The notes: generated by a model from the sequence alone, not told the origin. Counted from the stretch's first letter, positions 1 to 7,186 are shown. The stretch: 10,089 nt of DNA from Thiomicrorhabdus sp033238645 (GCA_033238645.1 BQXR01000018.1:1-10089), one strand, 5' to 3'. Translations and numbers: made by a program.

Positions 1-52
1 CAACTGATTTGTAATCAGTAGGTTGTTGGTTCAAGTCCAATTTTCGGCACCA
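1..52 (+). tRNA. tRNA-Thr (anticodon UGU), 3' part; 5' part lies outside the window
   Basis: The anticodon stem is ACTGA (3-7) with TCAGT (15-19). The seven-base loop 8-14 has anticodon TGT at 10-12. The T arm is GTTGG (25-29), loop TTCAAGT, CCAAT (37-41). The acceptor strand TTTCGGC (42-48), discriminator A49 and encoded CCA (50-52) complete the 3' end. The acceptor 5' strand (expected GCCGAAA) and the D arm must lie before base 1. This is the functional copy, because its anticodon stem is fully paired, unlike the copy at the right end. Everything from base 8 on may be phage-supplied sequence that restores the gene after integration. Confidence 0.9.
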
Positions 53-60
53 TATTCTAA
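8..60 (+). repeat. attL core: 53-bp direct repeat in the tRNA-Thr 3' end
   Basis: Bases 8-60 are identical to 10028-10080. Identity begins at the first base of the anticodon loop, covers the rest of the tRNA and continues 8 bases past CCA. Base 7 is A here and T in the right copy. After base 60 the two copies diverge. This is the usual layout for a tyrosine integrase using a tRNA 3' end as attB, with the integrase gene next to it. Confidence 0.9.
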
Positions 61-62
61 AG

Positions 63-97
63 ACCCTGTATAGAAGCTCCTATACGGGGTTTTTTTT
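63..97 (+). terminator. Rho-independent terminator behind tRNA-Thr, supplied by the phage
   Basis: An 11-bp stem (63-73 with 80-90, one T-G wobble) encloses the six-base loop AAGCTC and is followed at once by a run of eight T. It would end the tRNA transcript. It lies just inside the prophage relative to the att core, so the phage brings it: after integration the host's own terminator is moved to the far side of attR, where the sequence after 10080 (AAGCCCGTA) differs. Confidence 0.85.
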
Positions 98-126
98 CGT
101 CTAAAGTAAATTGTTAAAGAGCTTAA

Positions 127-157
127 TTACTACAGGGACTTACTACACCGTAGTAAG
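127..157. promoter_or_regulatory. Candidate integrase arm-type sites, left side
   Basis: TTACTACA occurs twice as a direct repeat (127-134 and 140-147). The second copy is part of a perfect 8-bp inverted repeat, CTTACTAC (139-146) and GTAGTAAG (150-157), with a 3-base loop; it overlaps the stop codon of the integrase gene. The same motif and its inverse recur at 9948-9955 and 9983-9989 near attR, so in the circular phage both arms of attP would carry it. Binding by the integrase N-terminal domain is inferred. Confidence 0.5.
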
Positions 158-1126
158 AATAGTTACAGGATTAAACTTAACAGCATCGTTGTAAAACTCA
201 GGTGCTAGGTGGGCATATCTCATTGTCATCTTAATGTCTGAATGACCAAGTAACTTCTGTAAGGCCAAAATATTACCGCCATTCATAATAAAATGACTTG
301 AAAAGCTATGTCTCAAGACATGTGACATTTGACCCTTAGGGATATCAAAATCTAACTCCTTAAAAACAACCTTAAAAGTTGAATAAGATCCCTTTAATGA
401 TCCACCAGAGGAAAGGTGTGCTTTGATAAGGACGGAGAGATCTTTAGAAACTGGTACATGACGAACTTTTTTATTCTTAGTTTTTACAAAGCTAACGAGA
501 TCTTGACGGAGAGATCTAGAAGTTAAAGCCTCAACCTCTGACCAACGGGCACCAGTTGATAAACAGATCATAGTTACCATATAGGCAGACTTACTCTTTC
601 TTACCTTTAAAGCATCAAGAAGAATTGCAACTTGCTCTATCGTCAAAAATGCTAATTCAGTTTCGTATTGCTTGAGCTGCTTAATGCTATCTAGGGGATT
701 TCTAAAATGGAATATATCTAGTTCGATCAACTTTGAGAACAGAGAACGAAAATATACCAATTCGTGGTTGATAGTATTATTCGAAACTACACCTATTCTA
801 GAACTTCGATACTTTAAGAAGACTGCTTTGTTAAACCTATTAACCAAGGGATTACCCATCTTTTCACAGGCGTTTAACATCATCTTGTATCTATCAAGGC
901 CAGAGTTTAAAGTTTTTCCGTGAACAATAAACCACCGATCAATAAGATCTTTTAAATTCTCTGTTTGAGTAGATACAGAAATACCATTCCTAACCTTCTC
1001 CTGAATGTCAGATTCAAACTGTAATGCAGATTCAAGAGAATGGAACAAACGTACAATACGCTTGCCCTTACGACCGTGTGGGTAGAGATCTACCTTATAT
1101 TTACCGTTAGTTTGAAGTTTAGGCAT
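143..1126 (-). CDS. int: Tyrosine recombinase/integrase (327 aa)
   Basis: Site-specific recombinase that would join attP and attB at the tRNA-Thr gene and, with a directionality factor, reverse the reaction. The C-terminal catalytic domain shows the family residues: R194 in TGARWSE, H269 and R272 in SHVLRH, H295 in LLGHS and the nucleophile Y304 in MRYAHL. Residues 1-50 (with GKYKVDLYPHGRKGKR near the start) look like an arm-DNA-binding domain, and about 55-145 is the SAM-like core-binding domain. Length is normal and the frame is intact. It is next to attL and transcribed toward it. The ATG at 1126 has no clear Shine-Dalgarno sequence, which may keep expression low. Family assignment is firm; target-site use is inferred from position. 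Confidence 0.96.
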   Translation of the reverse strand: MPKLQTNGKYKVDLYPHGRKGKRIVRLFHSLESALQFESDIQEKVRNGISVSTQTENLKDLIDRWFIVHGKTLNSGLDRYKMMLNACEKMGNPLVNRFNKAVFLKYRSSRIGVVSNNTINHELVYFRSLFSKLIELDIFHFRNPLDSIKQLKQYETELAFLTIEQVAILLDALKVRKSKSAYMVTMICLSTGARWSEVEALTSRSLRQDLVSFVKTKNKKVRHVPVSKDLSVLIKAHLSSGGSLKGSYSTFKVVFKELDFDIPKGQMSHVLRHSFSSHFIMNGGNILALQKLLGHSDIKMTMRYAHLAPEFYNDAVKFNPVTILTTV

Positions 1127-1143
1127 AGAATCTAATTCAATTT

Positions 1144-1172
1144 ATTAAATAAGTTAAGCTCGAGAAGTCCAA
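1144..1172 (-). promoter_or_regulatory. Candidate int promoter
   Basis: Read on the minus strand, TTGGAC (1167-1172) and TTTAAT (1144-1149) are 17 bp apart. Transcription would start near 1137, giving a very short leader before the int ATG at 1126, which fits the missing Shine-Dalgarno sequence. A small inverted repeat, GTCC/GGAC, overlaps the -35 box. Consensus match is moderate and no other support exists. Confidence 0.3.
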
Positions 1173-1195
1173 ACAGGACAGACATTAAATACTCA

Positions 1196-1378
1196 CTAAG
1201 GTTTTCTCATTACACCAGTTTTATGACTTCTAGCCATAAAAGGAAAATGGTCACGATTTTCAACACAAAAATCCGCCATAATCTTAAATTCACAAACAGT
1301 ATCATCTGGAACCCAAATAGTAACTTTCTTCAAACCTCTTTGTTTTTGTCTTTTCTCATATTCACTATTTCTTGACAT
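1196..1378 (-). CDS. Small ribbon-helix-helix-like DNA-binding protein (60 aa)
   Basis: A short basic protein. After a charged N-terminus (SEYEKRQKQRG) comes KKVTIWVPDD, which looks like the beta-strand of a ribbon-helix-helix (CopG/Arc-type) regulator, followed by a predicted helix through VCEFKIMADFCVENRDH. The ATG at 1378 has GGGG eight bases upstream; a GTG at 1405 in the same frame lacks a good Shine-Dalgarno sequence, so I chose the ATG. It lies between rep and int, transcribed with both, and could control copy number, rep expression or integration/excision. The C-terminus (HFPFMARSHKTGVMRKP) is unrecognised. The fold is read by eye from one strand pattern, so the specific role is open. 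Confidence 0.6.
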   Translation of the reverse strand: MSRNSEYEKRQKQRGLKKVTIWVPDDTVCEFKIMADFCVENRDHFPFMARSHKTGVMRKP

Positions 1379-1423
1379 ACTAACGTCCCCACTTATAAAA
1401 CCCACGTCACCAGTGACAGGTGT

Positions 1424-2770
1424 TTAGATTTGATTATTAAAAGCCTGTCCACAATAAATCTCATGATGTTCAATATAACCATCTACACCAGTAAACGGAT
1501 TGATATCAGGAAGAACAAAGCGTTCTCTTTTTTCTTCTAAAGACTCTATAAACATTTGCTGCCATTGTTCTGTAGTCCTAATCTTATCGGCATGCATGTA
1601 ATCTAAATGCTTGTAGATAGGAAGCGATTTAAGGGACTCTAAAGCATCTTCATTACTAATGTTAGCCTTTGCGTAAGCACTAGTTAAATGTCCGCTAATT
1701 TGAACTAAATTGCGCTTAATAGTTGAATCTACGATCTTATGAGAAACACGCTTATAGAAAAACTCATTTGATTGGATATTATCAAAAACAACATCTTCAA
1801 CGAGACATTGCCACTCAGGACGTACAACTTTAGAACTTGGATAGTGATAACGGAAAAGTCGGTATAAACCATACTTCCAAAGAGAATTTTGGTGTGGTAT
1901 TAATTGAAATATAGATTTAATTTCGTGTGACGCGTCACCGGACGGATCACCAAGCCTTTTAAGCAACGAATCATGCATCCTTACTTCTATTCTATAAACA
2001 TCTTGATTAGACTTGAATTTGGAGTTCTGAGAGTAAACAAGATTCCACCAAGACTCCTTTCCCGTAATCTTACTTTCTTCTGTTTTGTTATAAACTGCAA
2101 GCTGGGCATTGCCAGACTTTCCAATTAAAAAACTTTCTGACTTAGCATAACGAACAGCCACTGTCTGAAGGTCTGTAGCCACCATTTGAGATGTATTATG
2201 ACACCGCTTAATACGGCTCATAGTCGTTAAATTTTCCATAAATTCCTGCTCAGGTTTCCAACCCTGCACGTCTACAGCAAAATGAGCTTCTACACCCGTA
2301 TATTCAAAATCCCTATAGATGGCATTAAAGATACTTTTAACAATAAAATGTATGTTGTTTAGACCGTGTTCATGAATAACCTGTGGTGATAGCTCAAATT
2401 TGCTTATGCAATCATCCATCCATTCACGAGAGTGAAAAGAACCTATAAAAATATGAAACCCTAAAGACTTGTTATAAAACATATAACGATAACCAGACTT
2501 GAAAGGTGCACGTGTTAAGTTAAATCTATACCCATCTAGTTTAACCTTCGCCTTATGATTACAAACTAACTTTGAAAACAAGCGATTAACAACATCATTA
2601 TCTAAAGTACCAATTACTTTTTGCTTCAAAGTATCAATACCAGCATGAACAATGTTAAAAGCCGATAAATCAGCATTAATATTATTCTGATTAATGAAAA
2701 CTGACCCCTGACTAGATTCTTTTCTTGTTTGAAGATCAAACCTTTTTGAAAGCTTTAAATTTCCGTACAT
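1424..2770 (-). CDS. rep: Phage replication initiator, probable Rep_trans/RstA-like rolling-circle Rep (448 aa)
   Basis: Expected to nick the double-stranded replicative form at the plus origin and start rolling-circle synthesis. No HUH metal-binding motif is visible. The sequence instead resembles the Rep_trans type (pT181 RepC, CTX phage RstA): EAHFAVDVQGW (about 161-171) like the acidic beta-strand motif, FLIGKSGNAQLAVYNKTEE (214-232) like the G-x-S...VY-[ND]-K block with Y227 as candidate nucleophile, and VYRIEVRM (258-265) like the following R-x-E strand. The start is the ATG at 2770, preceded by AAGGTG at good spacing; a GTG three codons upstream overlaps that Shine-Dalgarno sequence and is rejected. 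The C-terminal 180 residues are not assigned. Position after the secretin gene and intergenic region matches gene II of Ff phages. The Rep role is firm, the subfamily less so. Confidence 0.82.
   Translation of the reverse strand: MYGNLKLSKRFDLQTRKESSQGSVFINQNNINADLSAFNIVHAGIDTLKQKVIGTLDNDVVNRLFSKLVCNHKAKVKLDGYRFNLTRAPFKSGYRYMFYNKSLGFHIFIGSFHSREWMDDCISKFELSPQVIHEHGLNNIHFIVKSIFNAIYRDFEYTGVEAHFAVDVQGWKPEQEFMENLTTMSRIKRCHNTSQMVATDLQTVAVRYAKSESFLIGKSGNAQLAVYNKTEESKITGKESWWNLVYSQNSKFKSNQDVYRIEVRMHDSLLKRLGDPSGDASHEIKSIFQLIPHQNSLWKYGLYRLFRYHYPSSKVVRPEWQCLVEDVVFDNIQSNEFFYKRVSHKIVDSTIKRNLVQISGHLTSAYAKANISNEDALESLKSLPIYKHLDYMHADKIRTTEQWQQMFIESLEEKRERFVLPDINPFTGVDGYIEHHEIYCGQAFNNQI
1927..1938. repeat. 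12-bp perfect palindrome inside rep
   Basis: GTGACGCGTCAC is fully self-complementary and GC-rich in an AT-rich gene. In pT181-type replicons the initiator's own gene carries the double-strand origin, so a palindrome in rep is worth noting. It may equally be chance from the codons for residues reading GDASHE. Confidence 0.35.
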
Positions 2771-2783
2771 GTGAAACACCTTT
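2768..2783 (-). promoter_or_regulatory. rep translation start with shared GGTGTTTCACATG leader
   Basis: On the minus strand AAAGGTGTTTCACATG places AGGTG six bases before the rep ATG. The 12-base string GGTGTTTCACAT is identical at the 67-aa gene (start 8171); near copies precede the HTH gene (8834) and the DUF2726 gene (9839). It fixes the rep start and may be an operator for translational control. Confidence 0.7.
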
Positions 2784-2910
2784 TATATTTGTTAATTGGG
2801 TCTAATTGGCTCTATTTACCGCTTATTACGTTTAAAGGATTAATTGGCATAGCGTGTTACAAGCACGCTGGGCTTTGACACCCGCTCCTACGTCGCAAGT
2901 GTCAAAACCC
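2784..2910. other. Structured intergenic region between secretin and rep: candidate replication origin or packaging signal
   Basis: This spacer occupies the place of the Ff intergenic region, between gene IV and gene II. It has two perfect stems: AGCGTG/CACGCT (2851-2856, 2864-2869; 7-base loop) and TTTGACAC/GTGTCAAA (2874-2881, 2899-2906; 17-base loop). A third, CCTCAG/CTGAGG (2909-2914, 2930-2935), runs into the end of the secretin gene. None has a T-run on the minus strand, so they do not look like terminators. Upstream of rep, CTAATTGGCTCTA (2802-2814) is the inverse of a repeat before the early operon. I see no ORF here. Origin function is inferred from synteny and structure. Confidence 0.5.
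2802..2814. repeat. Inverted 13-bp copy of the early-operon repeat upstream of rep
   Basis: CTAATTGGCTCTA is the exact reverse complement of 8870-8882. It lies 31 bp before the rep start codon, in the region where a rep promoter would be. A common regulator could act on both sites. Confidence 0.5.
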
Positions 2911-4248
2911 TCAGAAAGCATCGGCAACCTGAGGATTGTCAACATCATGAACCTGTATAAATATCAAAAGATCTCTATATGAGGTATTTAGCTTTTCATC
3001 TGTGAAAAGATTATCTAAAACGGGTATCTCGTCAAAAATAGGTAGGCTTGAGGTTGTTAATGACTTGTCTCTATATGAAAGCCCCCCTATCAGATAAAAA
3101 CGGCTTGGAGATACATCCAAGACGGTCGATATTCTTTGTTTATCCGTAATAATGTCCGTTGACTTTTCCAGCTGGACAGGAGAAATTGAAGAAAGTTCCT
3201 GAGTTAGATTAATTCTGATCTTTCCATTGTTTAAAGATCTAACACCCATATTTACCTCAAGACCAACATTACGCCTTTCAACTGTTTCAATCTCTCCTGT
3301 AGACTTAGTAGGGTCATACTTAGCCGTTTTAAAAGGAACTTCTTGACCAACTAGAAGCTGAGCGTTTTGACCGTCTAGAACCAACACGTTAGGCTTTTGA
3401 ACAATAGAAAGATCACTATTGGTTTTGATCCACATTAACAAAGAACTGTAGTTATTAGCATGAGCAAAGGGTGATGAAATAGAAGCACTTAAGCCGTTAA
3501 CTAGATCCATTGAGAACACGTCCTGAGCAAAGCTTAAATTTAAGTCATAGGATTTTGAAAATAATTGAGAGGCAGAAACGATAACCAGATCAATCTGGTA
3601 CATACCTAGAGAGGCATCAAGCTTTCTGATCGTAGTTAAAAGCTTATTAACGTCAGTTTGAGAACCTACAACAGAAAGGCGATCTATATCATCGAAAGCA
3701 ACCAAATCCAAATCATCAGACTTAAATACTAAAAACTTTGAAGGCTTTACAGAATGTAAACGAATTACTTTTGAAACCTGTTTAGAATCTTTAATCCTTT
3801 CGGATCTGCCCATCTGATTTAACAATGACAAATAGTCTGGAGATGTTGAAACTAATGTTTTGTCACCAAGATCCATAACCTTTGTACCCTCAGGAAGAAA
3901 CGCCAAAGCATCAGAAGGTAAAGAATAATCTAGAGTGAAAACCTTATATAAAGATTGGTTAGCTTTTTGATTTGAAGAGGGCTTAACATGTATTACACGC
4001 CCTTTAATCTCATAACCGTACCCTGCCATAGAGAGAGAAGAATAAAACAGATTAAGAACCTCTTTAGTGGACAAACCATCAGGGGCGAATAAAGAGATAT
4101 TCTGTTTAATATTTGAAGGTATTAAAATTGGCTTTCCTGTGATCTGCGAAACTGTATCGGCAACTTCTTTTAAAGGTGTATCTCTAAAAGAAATTGGAGC
4201 AGCAGAAACAGAACTAGCCAGAAACCATAGAAGAATTATTTTTATCAT
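2911..4248 (-). CDS. Phage secretin, pIV-like outer-membrane exit channel (445 aa)
   Basis: Forms the outer-membrane pore through which the virion leaves. Residues 1-16 are a signal peptide (MIKIILLWFLASSVSA, cleavage before AP). An N0-type domain follows (about 17-90, PISFRDTPLKEVADTV...), then a linker/N1-like part, then the secretin core with QKPNVLVLDGQNAQL and VGQEVPF, and the C-terminal signature LPIFDEIPVLDNLF, where the usual VLGxLF has Asp for Gly. Size matches pIV (about 405-426 aa). The ATG at 4248 gives a clean signal peptide and has AGGTGAG upstream; the longer frame back to 4335 would bury the signal behind a second hydrophobic stretch. It overlaps zot by 35 bp, the gene I-gene IV order of Ff. 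Carrying its own secretin means the phage need not borrow the host's GspD as CTX phage does. Confidence 0.93.
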   Translation of the reverse strand: MIKIILLWFLASSVSAAPISFRDTPLKEVADTVSQITGKPILIPSNIKQNISLFAPDGLSTKEVLNLFYSSLSMAGYGYEIKGRVIHVKPSSNQKANQSLYKVFTLDYSLPSDALAFLPEGTKVMDLGDKTLVSTSPDYLSLLNQMGRSERIKDSKQVSKVIRLHSVKPSKFLVFKSDDLDLVAFDDIDRLSVVGSQTDVNKLLTTIRKLDASLGMYQIDLVIVSASQLFSKSYDLNLSFAQDVFSMDLVNGLSASISSPFAHANNYSSLLMWIKTNSDLSIVQKPNVLVLDGQNAQLLVGQEVPFKTAKYDPTKSTGEIETVERRNVGLEVNMGVRSLNNGKIRINLTQELSSISPVQLEKSTDIITDKQRISTVLDVSPSRFYLIGGLSYRDKSLTTSSLPIFDEIPVLDNLFTDEKLNTSYRDLLIFIQVHDVDNPQVADAF

Positions 4249-5311
4249 AAGTTGGTAACTCACCTGAATAATGATTAACGAGATGACCGAAAAAATCACA
4301 AGTGAGACCGTACACAGGAAAAATTTTACAATCATTTAAAGGAATAGGATAAATACGATAATTGTCCGTAATATAAGCAACTCTAAAGCGCCCTGAATCA
4401 ACATAATGAGACAGTCTATAAATTTTAGAAAAAGGGAATTCAGGAGGTATTGAAGGCTTTACAACAGGAGCATTTCGGCCAGTAGACGAACCACCTAAAC
4501 TTGGAACTGGAGTTTGTGAATCAGAGGTCTCTGTTAAACGGTTGCCGCTTTCATCCACAGACCCAGCATCTATAGTTTTTGAATAAGCACCATAGAGCGT
4601 ATAGAACCCAAACACTCCTATTAGAATTGAAGCAGGAAGACCATATCTAAAGAGACTAGACTTCCAAATAGATGAATTATCATTAGCAGCCTCTAGACCA
4701 GCAGAATAAACAGAATCATTTTGCGTATGCGACTGGTAATAGTCGAAAACCTCAGGCTTATAAGAGCCTGTATAAGTGTTCATCTTCTTTTGTTCAAACT
4801 CAGTTGCAGATACTTGTAAAGCAACATCCCCATCAAATATATCAACCTTATATTTTCCACCAAGGCCGACAGAATCCATTTTTTTACAGCGGTAAGTTTT
4901 ATCTAAAAGGTTACGAGGATATGCGGCAAGCTGCTTTGTACACTGAGTTACTAAAACTAAATCAGTTGCATTTCCATCCTCACCAACCAAGTGATTATGC
5001 TCTGTAATAAATTCTTTTTGATCGTCTGGGAACTCGGTTACCTGCATACCAGAAGACCAAAGCTTGTGAGCTTCATCAATTACATAAATAGCACCCTTAT
5101 GCATGTAATCAGGGTTAAAAAATTCAGGAGAAAGCTCTTTAAGAGAGAACGAGATTAAATCACCAATGATCGTTTCATCTTCATAGATCTTATTAGTCAT
5201 TGGAATATTTGTTACTACCGTTCTACCCTCTCTCAAAGCGGGGAGAATAACCGTTGCAACTACGTTATAGCTTTTACCTGATCTTTTACGGCCAATAAAT
5301 GCGTCATACAT
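4214..5311 (-). CDS. zot: Zot/pI-family phage assembly ATPase (365 aa)
   Basis: Inner-membrane motor for filament assembly, working with pIV. Walker A is GRKRSGKS (7-14) and Walker B is IYVIDE (75-80). DLVLVTQCTKQL (117-128) resembles the sensor region, and YTGSYKPEVFDYYQS (180-194) is the usual end of the Zot domain. A single membrane segment at about 224-242 (LPASILIGVFGFYTLYG) separates the cytoplasmic ATPase from a periplasmic tail with two cysteines (C328, C338), probably a disulfide. The ATG at 5311 follows GGGTGA at the end of the pVI gene, so the two are closely coupled. Length fits the family (350-450 aa). The Zot name comes from the cholera-phage homologue; toxin activity is not implied. 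Confidence 0.96.
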   Translation of the reverse strand: MYDAFIGRKRSGKSYNVVATVILPALREGRTVVTNIPMTNKIYEDETIIGDLISFSLKELSPEFFNPDYMHKGAIYVIDEAHKLWSSGMQVTEFPDDQKEFITEHNHLVGEDGNATDLVLVTQCTKQLAAYPRNLLDKTYRCKKMDSVGLGGKYKVDIFDGDVALQVSATEFEQKKMNTYTGSYKPEVFDYYQSHTQNDSVYSAGLEAANDNSSIWKSSLFRYGLPASILIGVFGFYTLYGAYSKTIDAGSVDESGNRLTETSDSQTPVPSLGGSSTGRNAPVVKPSIPPEFPFSKIYRLSHYVDSGRFRVAYITDNYRIYPIPLNDCKIFPVYGLTCDFFGHLVNHYSGELPTYDKNNSSMVSG

Positions 5312-5314
5312 AAA

Positions 5315-5560
5315 TCACCCGATCACAGGTAAACGACGAACTATAAAACGAGAAACTAATGCAGACAGAATAAGAGAAAGACCCCAATAGATACTGAAAA
5401 CATCAAAGAAATAATGAAAAGGCTCAAAACCCGAGAAATCAATATCTGCAATAAAAACAGGTACAGGAATCAAGTTAAACAGAACAATCAGGCCATCCAC
5501 AAAAAACGAGAACAGTACCCGAGGAATCCACAGAAGAGCATCAATAAAAGAATCAATCAT
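5315..5560 (-). CDS. pVI-like minor coat/terminating protein (DUF2523 type, 81 aa)
   Basis: A very hydrophobic protein between pIII and Zot, the position of gene VI. Membrane segments lie at about 8-30 (ALLWIPRVLFSFFVDGLIVLF) and 54-72 (VFSIYWGLSLILSALVSR). FNLIPVPVF in the middle and the C-terminal RFIVRRLPVIG (basic residues, then a proline) are typical of DUF2523/pVI proteins. It would cap the pIII end of the virion and help release it from the membrane. The ATG at 5560 has GAGGG upstream and sits right at the end of the pIII gene; its stop is 3 bp from the zot start. The assignment rests mainly on size, hydrophobicity and order. Confidence 0.78.
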   Translation of the reverse strand: MIDSFIDALLWIPRVLFSFFVDGLIVLFNLIPVPVFIADIDFSGFEPFHYFFDVFSIYWGLSLILSALVSRFIVRRLPVIG

Positions 5561-5561
5561 G

Positions 5562-7025
5562 CTAAGCCCTCAAAAATATAAATAAAGCCAAACCGAAATA
5601 AATAGCAGTAAAAAGACCGCTTAAAACAGACCTTTGAGACTCTAAAAGAGAACAATAAGAGTTCAAATTTTCTGAAAAATCAAACCCCATAATAGAGAAA
5701 CTTATGTCATAAGTTGGACACACAGCAGTACCATTTGCGCCAGTAAAACTAATTGAATTTAATGAGAGTATCAAAGGTGAGGCATTAAAACCGTCATATA
5801 GACGAGTTAAGCTAGAAGAAAAGGTTATATCAGAAGTAATAGAGGTATCAGTCTGTTTTGCCGCCAGATTTTCAACCGCAGAACTGACACCGTTAACGGC
5901 TACAGTTGTTTCGTTAGTAGAAAGAACAATGGAAGAAAGAAGAGGACTAGTGTCCGAAGTCACAGCAACTAAGTCATCAATTAGAACATTGGTTGCACCT
6001 TGTAAAGCAAGATTTGAATCTTTAAAAGCCTCAATTGAATTAACAATCATAGCAGTATTAGTTACAGATTGTGAATTGACCGAATTGATTCCCGAACCGT
6101 AAGTTGTTGAAGAAGTAAACGAGCTTATGGAATTGAGAATCTCGTCCAACTTAACAGTATCTAAAGTAGTAGTAATAGAGTCAGTAGGGACTATATCAGA
6201 CGAAGAGACTACACCAGTTGGACTAGGTAATGAATCGATGTTTTGAAGTATATCAGGATCATTAGTACCAAGATAATCATTAGCTAAAACTGATGCCTGA
6301 GAATAAGTCTTATTATGATATTCAATAGGTTTGTCTGAGAGGGGAACAGCATCCCACATAGAACCCAAGAAATCGAAAGATTGCCCAGTCTCAGCAGAAT
6401 AAGCATCTATTAATTCAGATGGCGAAGGAGTATAAACAGGGACTCTTTGAGAGAGATCATCTAAATAATAAGTCCCACTTGAATCAGATTGTGGGGTTAC
6501 ATACTTCTCAATAGGACTAGAAAAATCGGGAGTCGTTTCAGACAAAGTACTAACACACGTCGTACCGAGAAGAGCGTACTTAGTGGAACCGTCGATATAA
6601 GTTACGTCAGTACTACCGATGCCAATAAACCTCTGATTAACGTAAGATCCATTGTACCAAAGCTGGACGGAACAAGTTTTTAGAGTCGAACCAGCCCATA
6701 CGAGTTTCATGATGAAACCAGTCGTTATAGGTCCTGCCAAAATATCAGGTTGACCCTCTGAAATGATGTCATATTGAGATAGAGGTGTTTCAGCTACAAT
6801 TTGCGTACCCTCATTTACCAATAAATCGACTCCAACAGCACCCAAACTCAATCCAGACAAACCCATAGCAATTTTGGAGGAAGTACCAAAGGCTTGAGAA
6901 GCTTTCTGCATCAAAATAGGGTTAGTAACTGCTACTGTAAAAGCGTACTTAATTGCAGTAACGTAAAAAGAGTAAACATTAGCAGAAACAAAAAAAAGAA
7001 TGATAAAAAAGAGAGACTTACGCAC
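5562..7025 (-). CDS. pIII-like adsorption/minor coat protein (487 aa, GTG start)
   Basis: Largest virion protein, expected at the tip to bind the host receptor. From the GTG at 7025 it begins MRKSLFFIILFFVSANVYS, a clean signal peptide. The middle is long and rich in Ser, Thr and Asn, probably a flexible stalk or receptor-binding region. Near the end are CPTYDIS and a second Cys in LNSYCSLLES, likely a disulfide, followed by a C-terminal membrane anchor (VLSGLFTAIYFGLALFIFL) ending in RA, the usual pIII architecture. The same frame is open to a TTG at 7094, but that start adds an extra hydrophobic segment and lies where a 26-codon ORF with a much better start is read. The GTG overlaps the end of that ORF. 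Receptor specificity cannot be read. Confidence 0.85.
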   Translation of the reverse strand: MRKSLFFIILFFVSANVYSFYVTAIKYAFTVAVTNPILMQKASQAFGTSSKIAMGLSGLSLGAVGVDLLVNEGTQIVAETPLSQYDIISEGQPDILAGPITTGFIMKLVWAGSTLKTCSVQLWYNGSYVNQRFIGIGSTDVTYIDGSTKYALLGTTCVSTLSETTPDFSSPIEKYVTPQSDSSGTYYLDDLSQRVPVYTPSPSELIDAYSAETGQSFDFLGSMWDAVPLSDKPIEYHNKTYSQASVLANDYLGTNDPDILQNIDSLPSPTGVVSSSDIVPTDSITTTLDTVKLDEILNSISSFTSSTTYGSGINSVNSQSVTNTAMIVNSIEAFKDSNLALQGATNVLIDDLVAVTSDTSPLLSSIVLSTNETTVAVNGVSSAVENLAAKQTDTSITSDITFSSSLTRLYDGFNASPLILSLNSISFTGANGTAVCPTYDISFSIMGFDFSENLNSYCSLLESQRSVLSGLFTAIYFGLALFIFLRA

Positions 7026-7098
7026 GAAGACCACCCAAAGCAAGATGAGTGCAAATAAAACCCATGATAAAGAAAGTAAAAAGCCATAAGTCAAACAT
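7018..7098 (-). CDS. 26-aa hydrophobic peptide upstream of pIII, possible small virion protein
   Basis: ATG at 7098 with an excellent Shine-Dalgarno sequence (AAAGGAGG, then TTTTTC) opens a short frame starting MFDLWLFTFFIMGFICTHL and ending GGLRA at a TAA (7018-7020). The only strong ribosome site in this stretch belongs to this frame, not to the pIII frame. It is almost all membrane segment with a basic C-terminal residue. Size and character resemble the Ff tip proteins pVII (33 aa) and pIX (32 aa), though those genes lie before pVIII. Its stop overlaps the pIII GTG region (GTGCGTAA), so it could also serve as a leader coupling pIII translation. Confidence 0.6.
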   Translation of the reverse strand: MFDLWLFTFFIMGFICTHLALGGLRA

Positions 7099-7142
7099 GA
7101 AAAACCTCCTTTTATAAAGACACTTATTAAAATTCAATCTTT

Positions 7143-7176
7143 AATAAAAATCTTTTGACGATGAATTAACATCGCC
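7143..7176 (-). terminator. Weak terminator or attenuator after pVIII
   Basis: Read on the minus strand, GGCGATG (7170-7176) pairs with CATCGTC (7157-7163, one wobble) over the loop TTAATT, followed by AAAAGATTTTTATT. The T-run starts several bases after the stem, so it is a weak terminator. It sits 10 bp past the pVIII stop, where Ff phages also have a terminator that keeps pVIII in excess over pIII. An AT-only inverted repeat (7124-7131, 7140-7147) follows. Confidence 0.4.
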
Positions 7177-7186
7177 AAATCTACTA

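Noticed and set aside
672..923. Plus-strand frame opposite the integrase
   Set aside because: It lies wholly inside the intact integrase gene, with no ribosome site or protein pattern; likewise the plus-strand frames at 4067, 4804, 6489, 7788 and 8536.
1424..2770. HUH-type (Rep_1 or gene II-like) nickase
   Set aside because: I looked for a His-hydrophobic-His motif and a downstream YxxxY or YxxxK; HEHG near residue 133 does not fit, while VYNK and RIEVRM fit Rep_trans better.
2771..2779. Identical MFHM protein starts on three genes as a shared peptide motif
   Set aside because: The GTG that encodes the first Met is part of the Shine-Dalgarno sequence AGGTG. The similarity is in the leader DNA, not in the proteins.
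4249..4335. Longer secretin start at 4335
   Set aside because: It adds 29 hydrophobic residues in front of a clean signal peptide and lies deep inside zot; the ATG at 4248 has AGGTGAG upstream.
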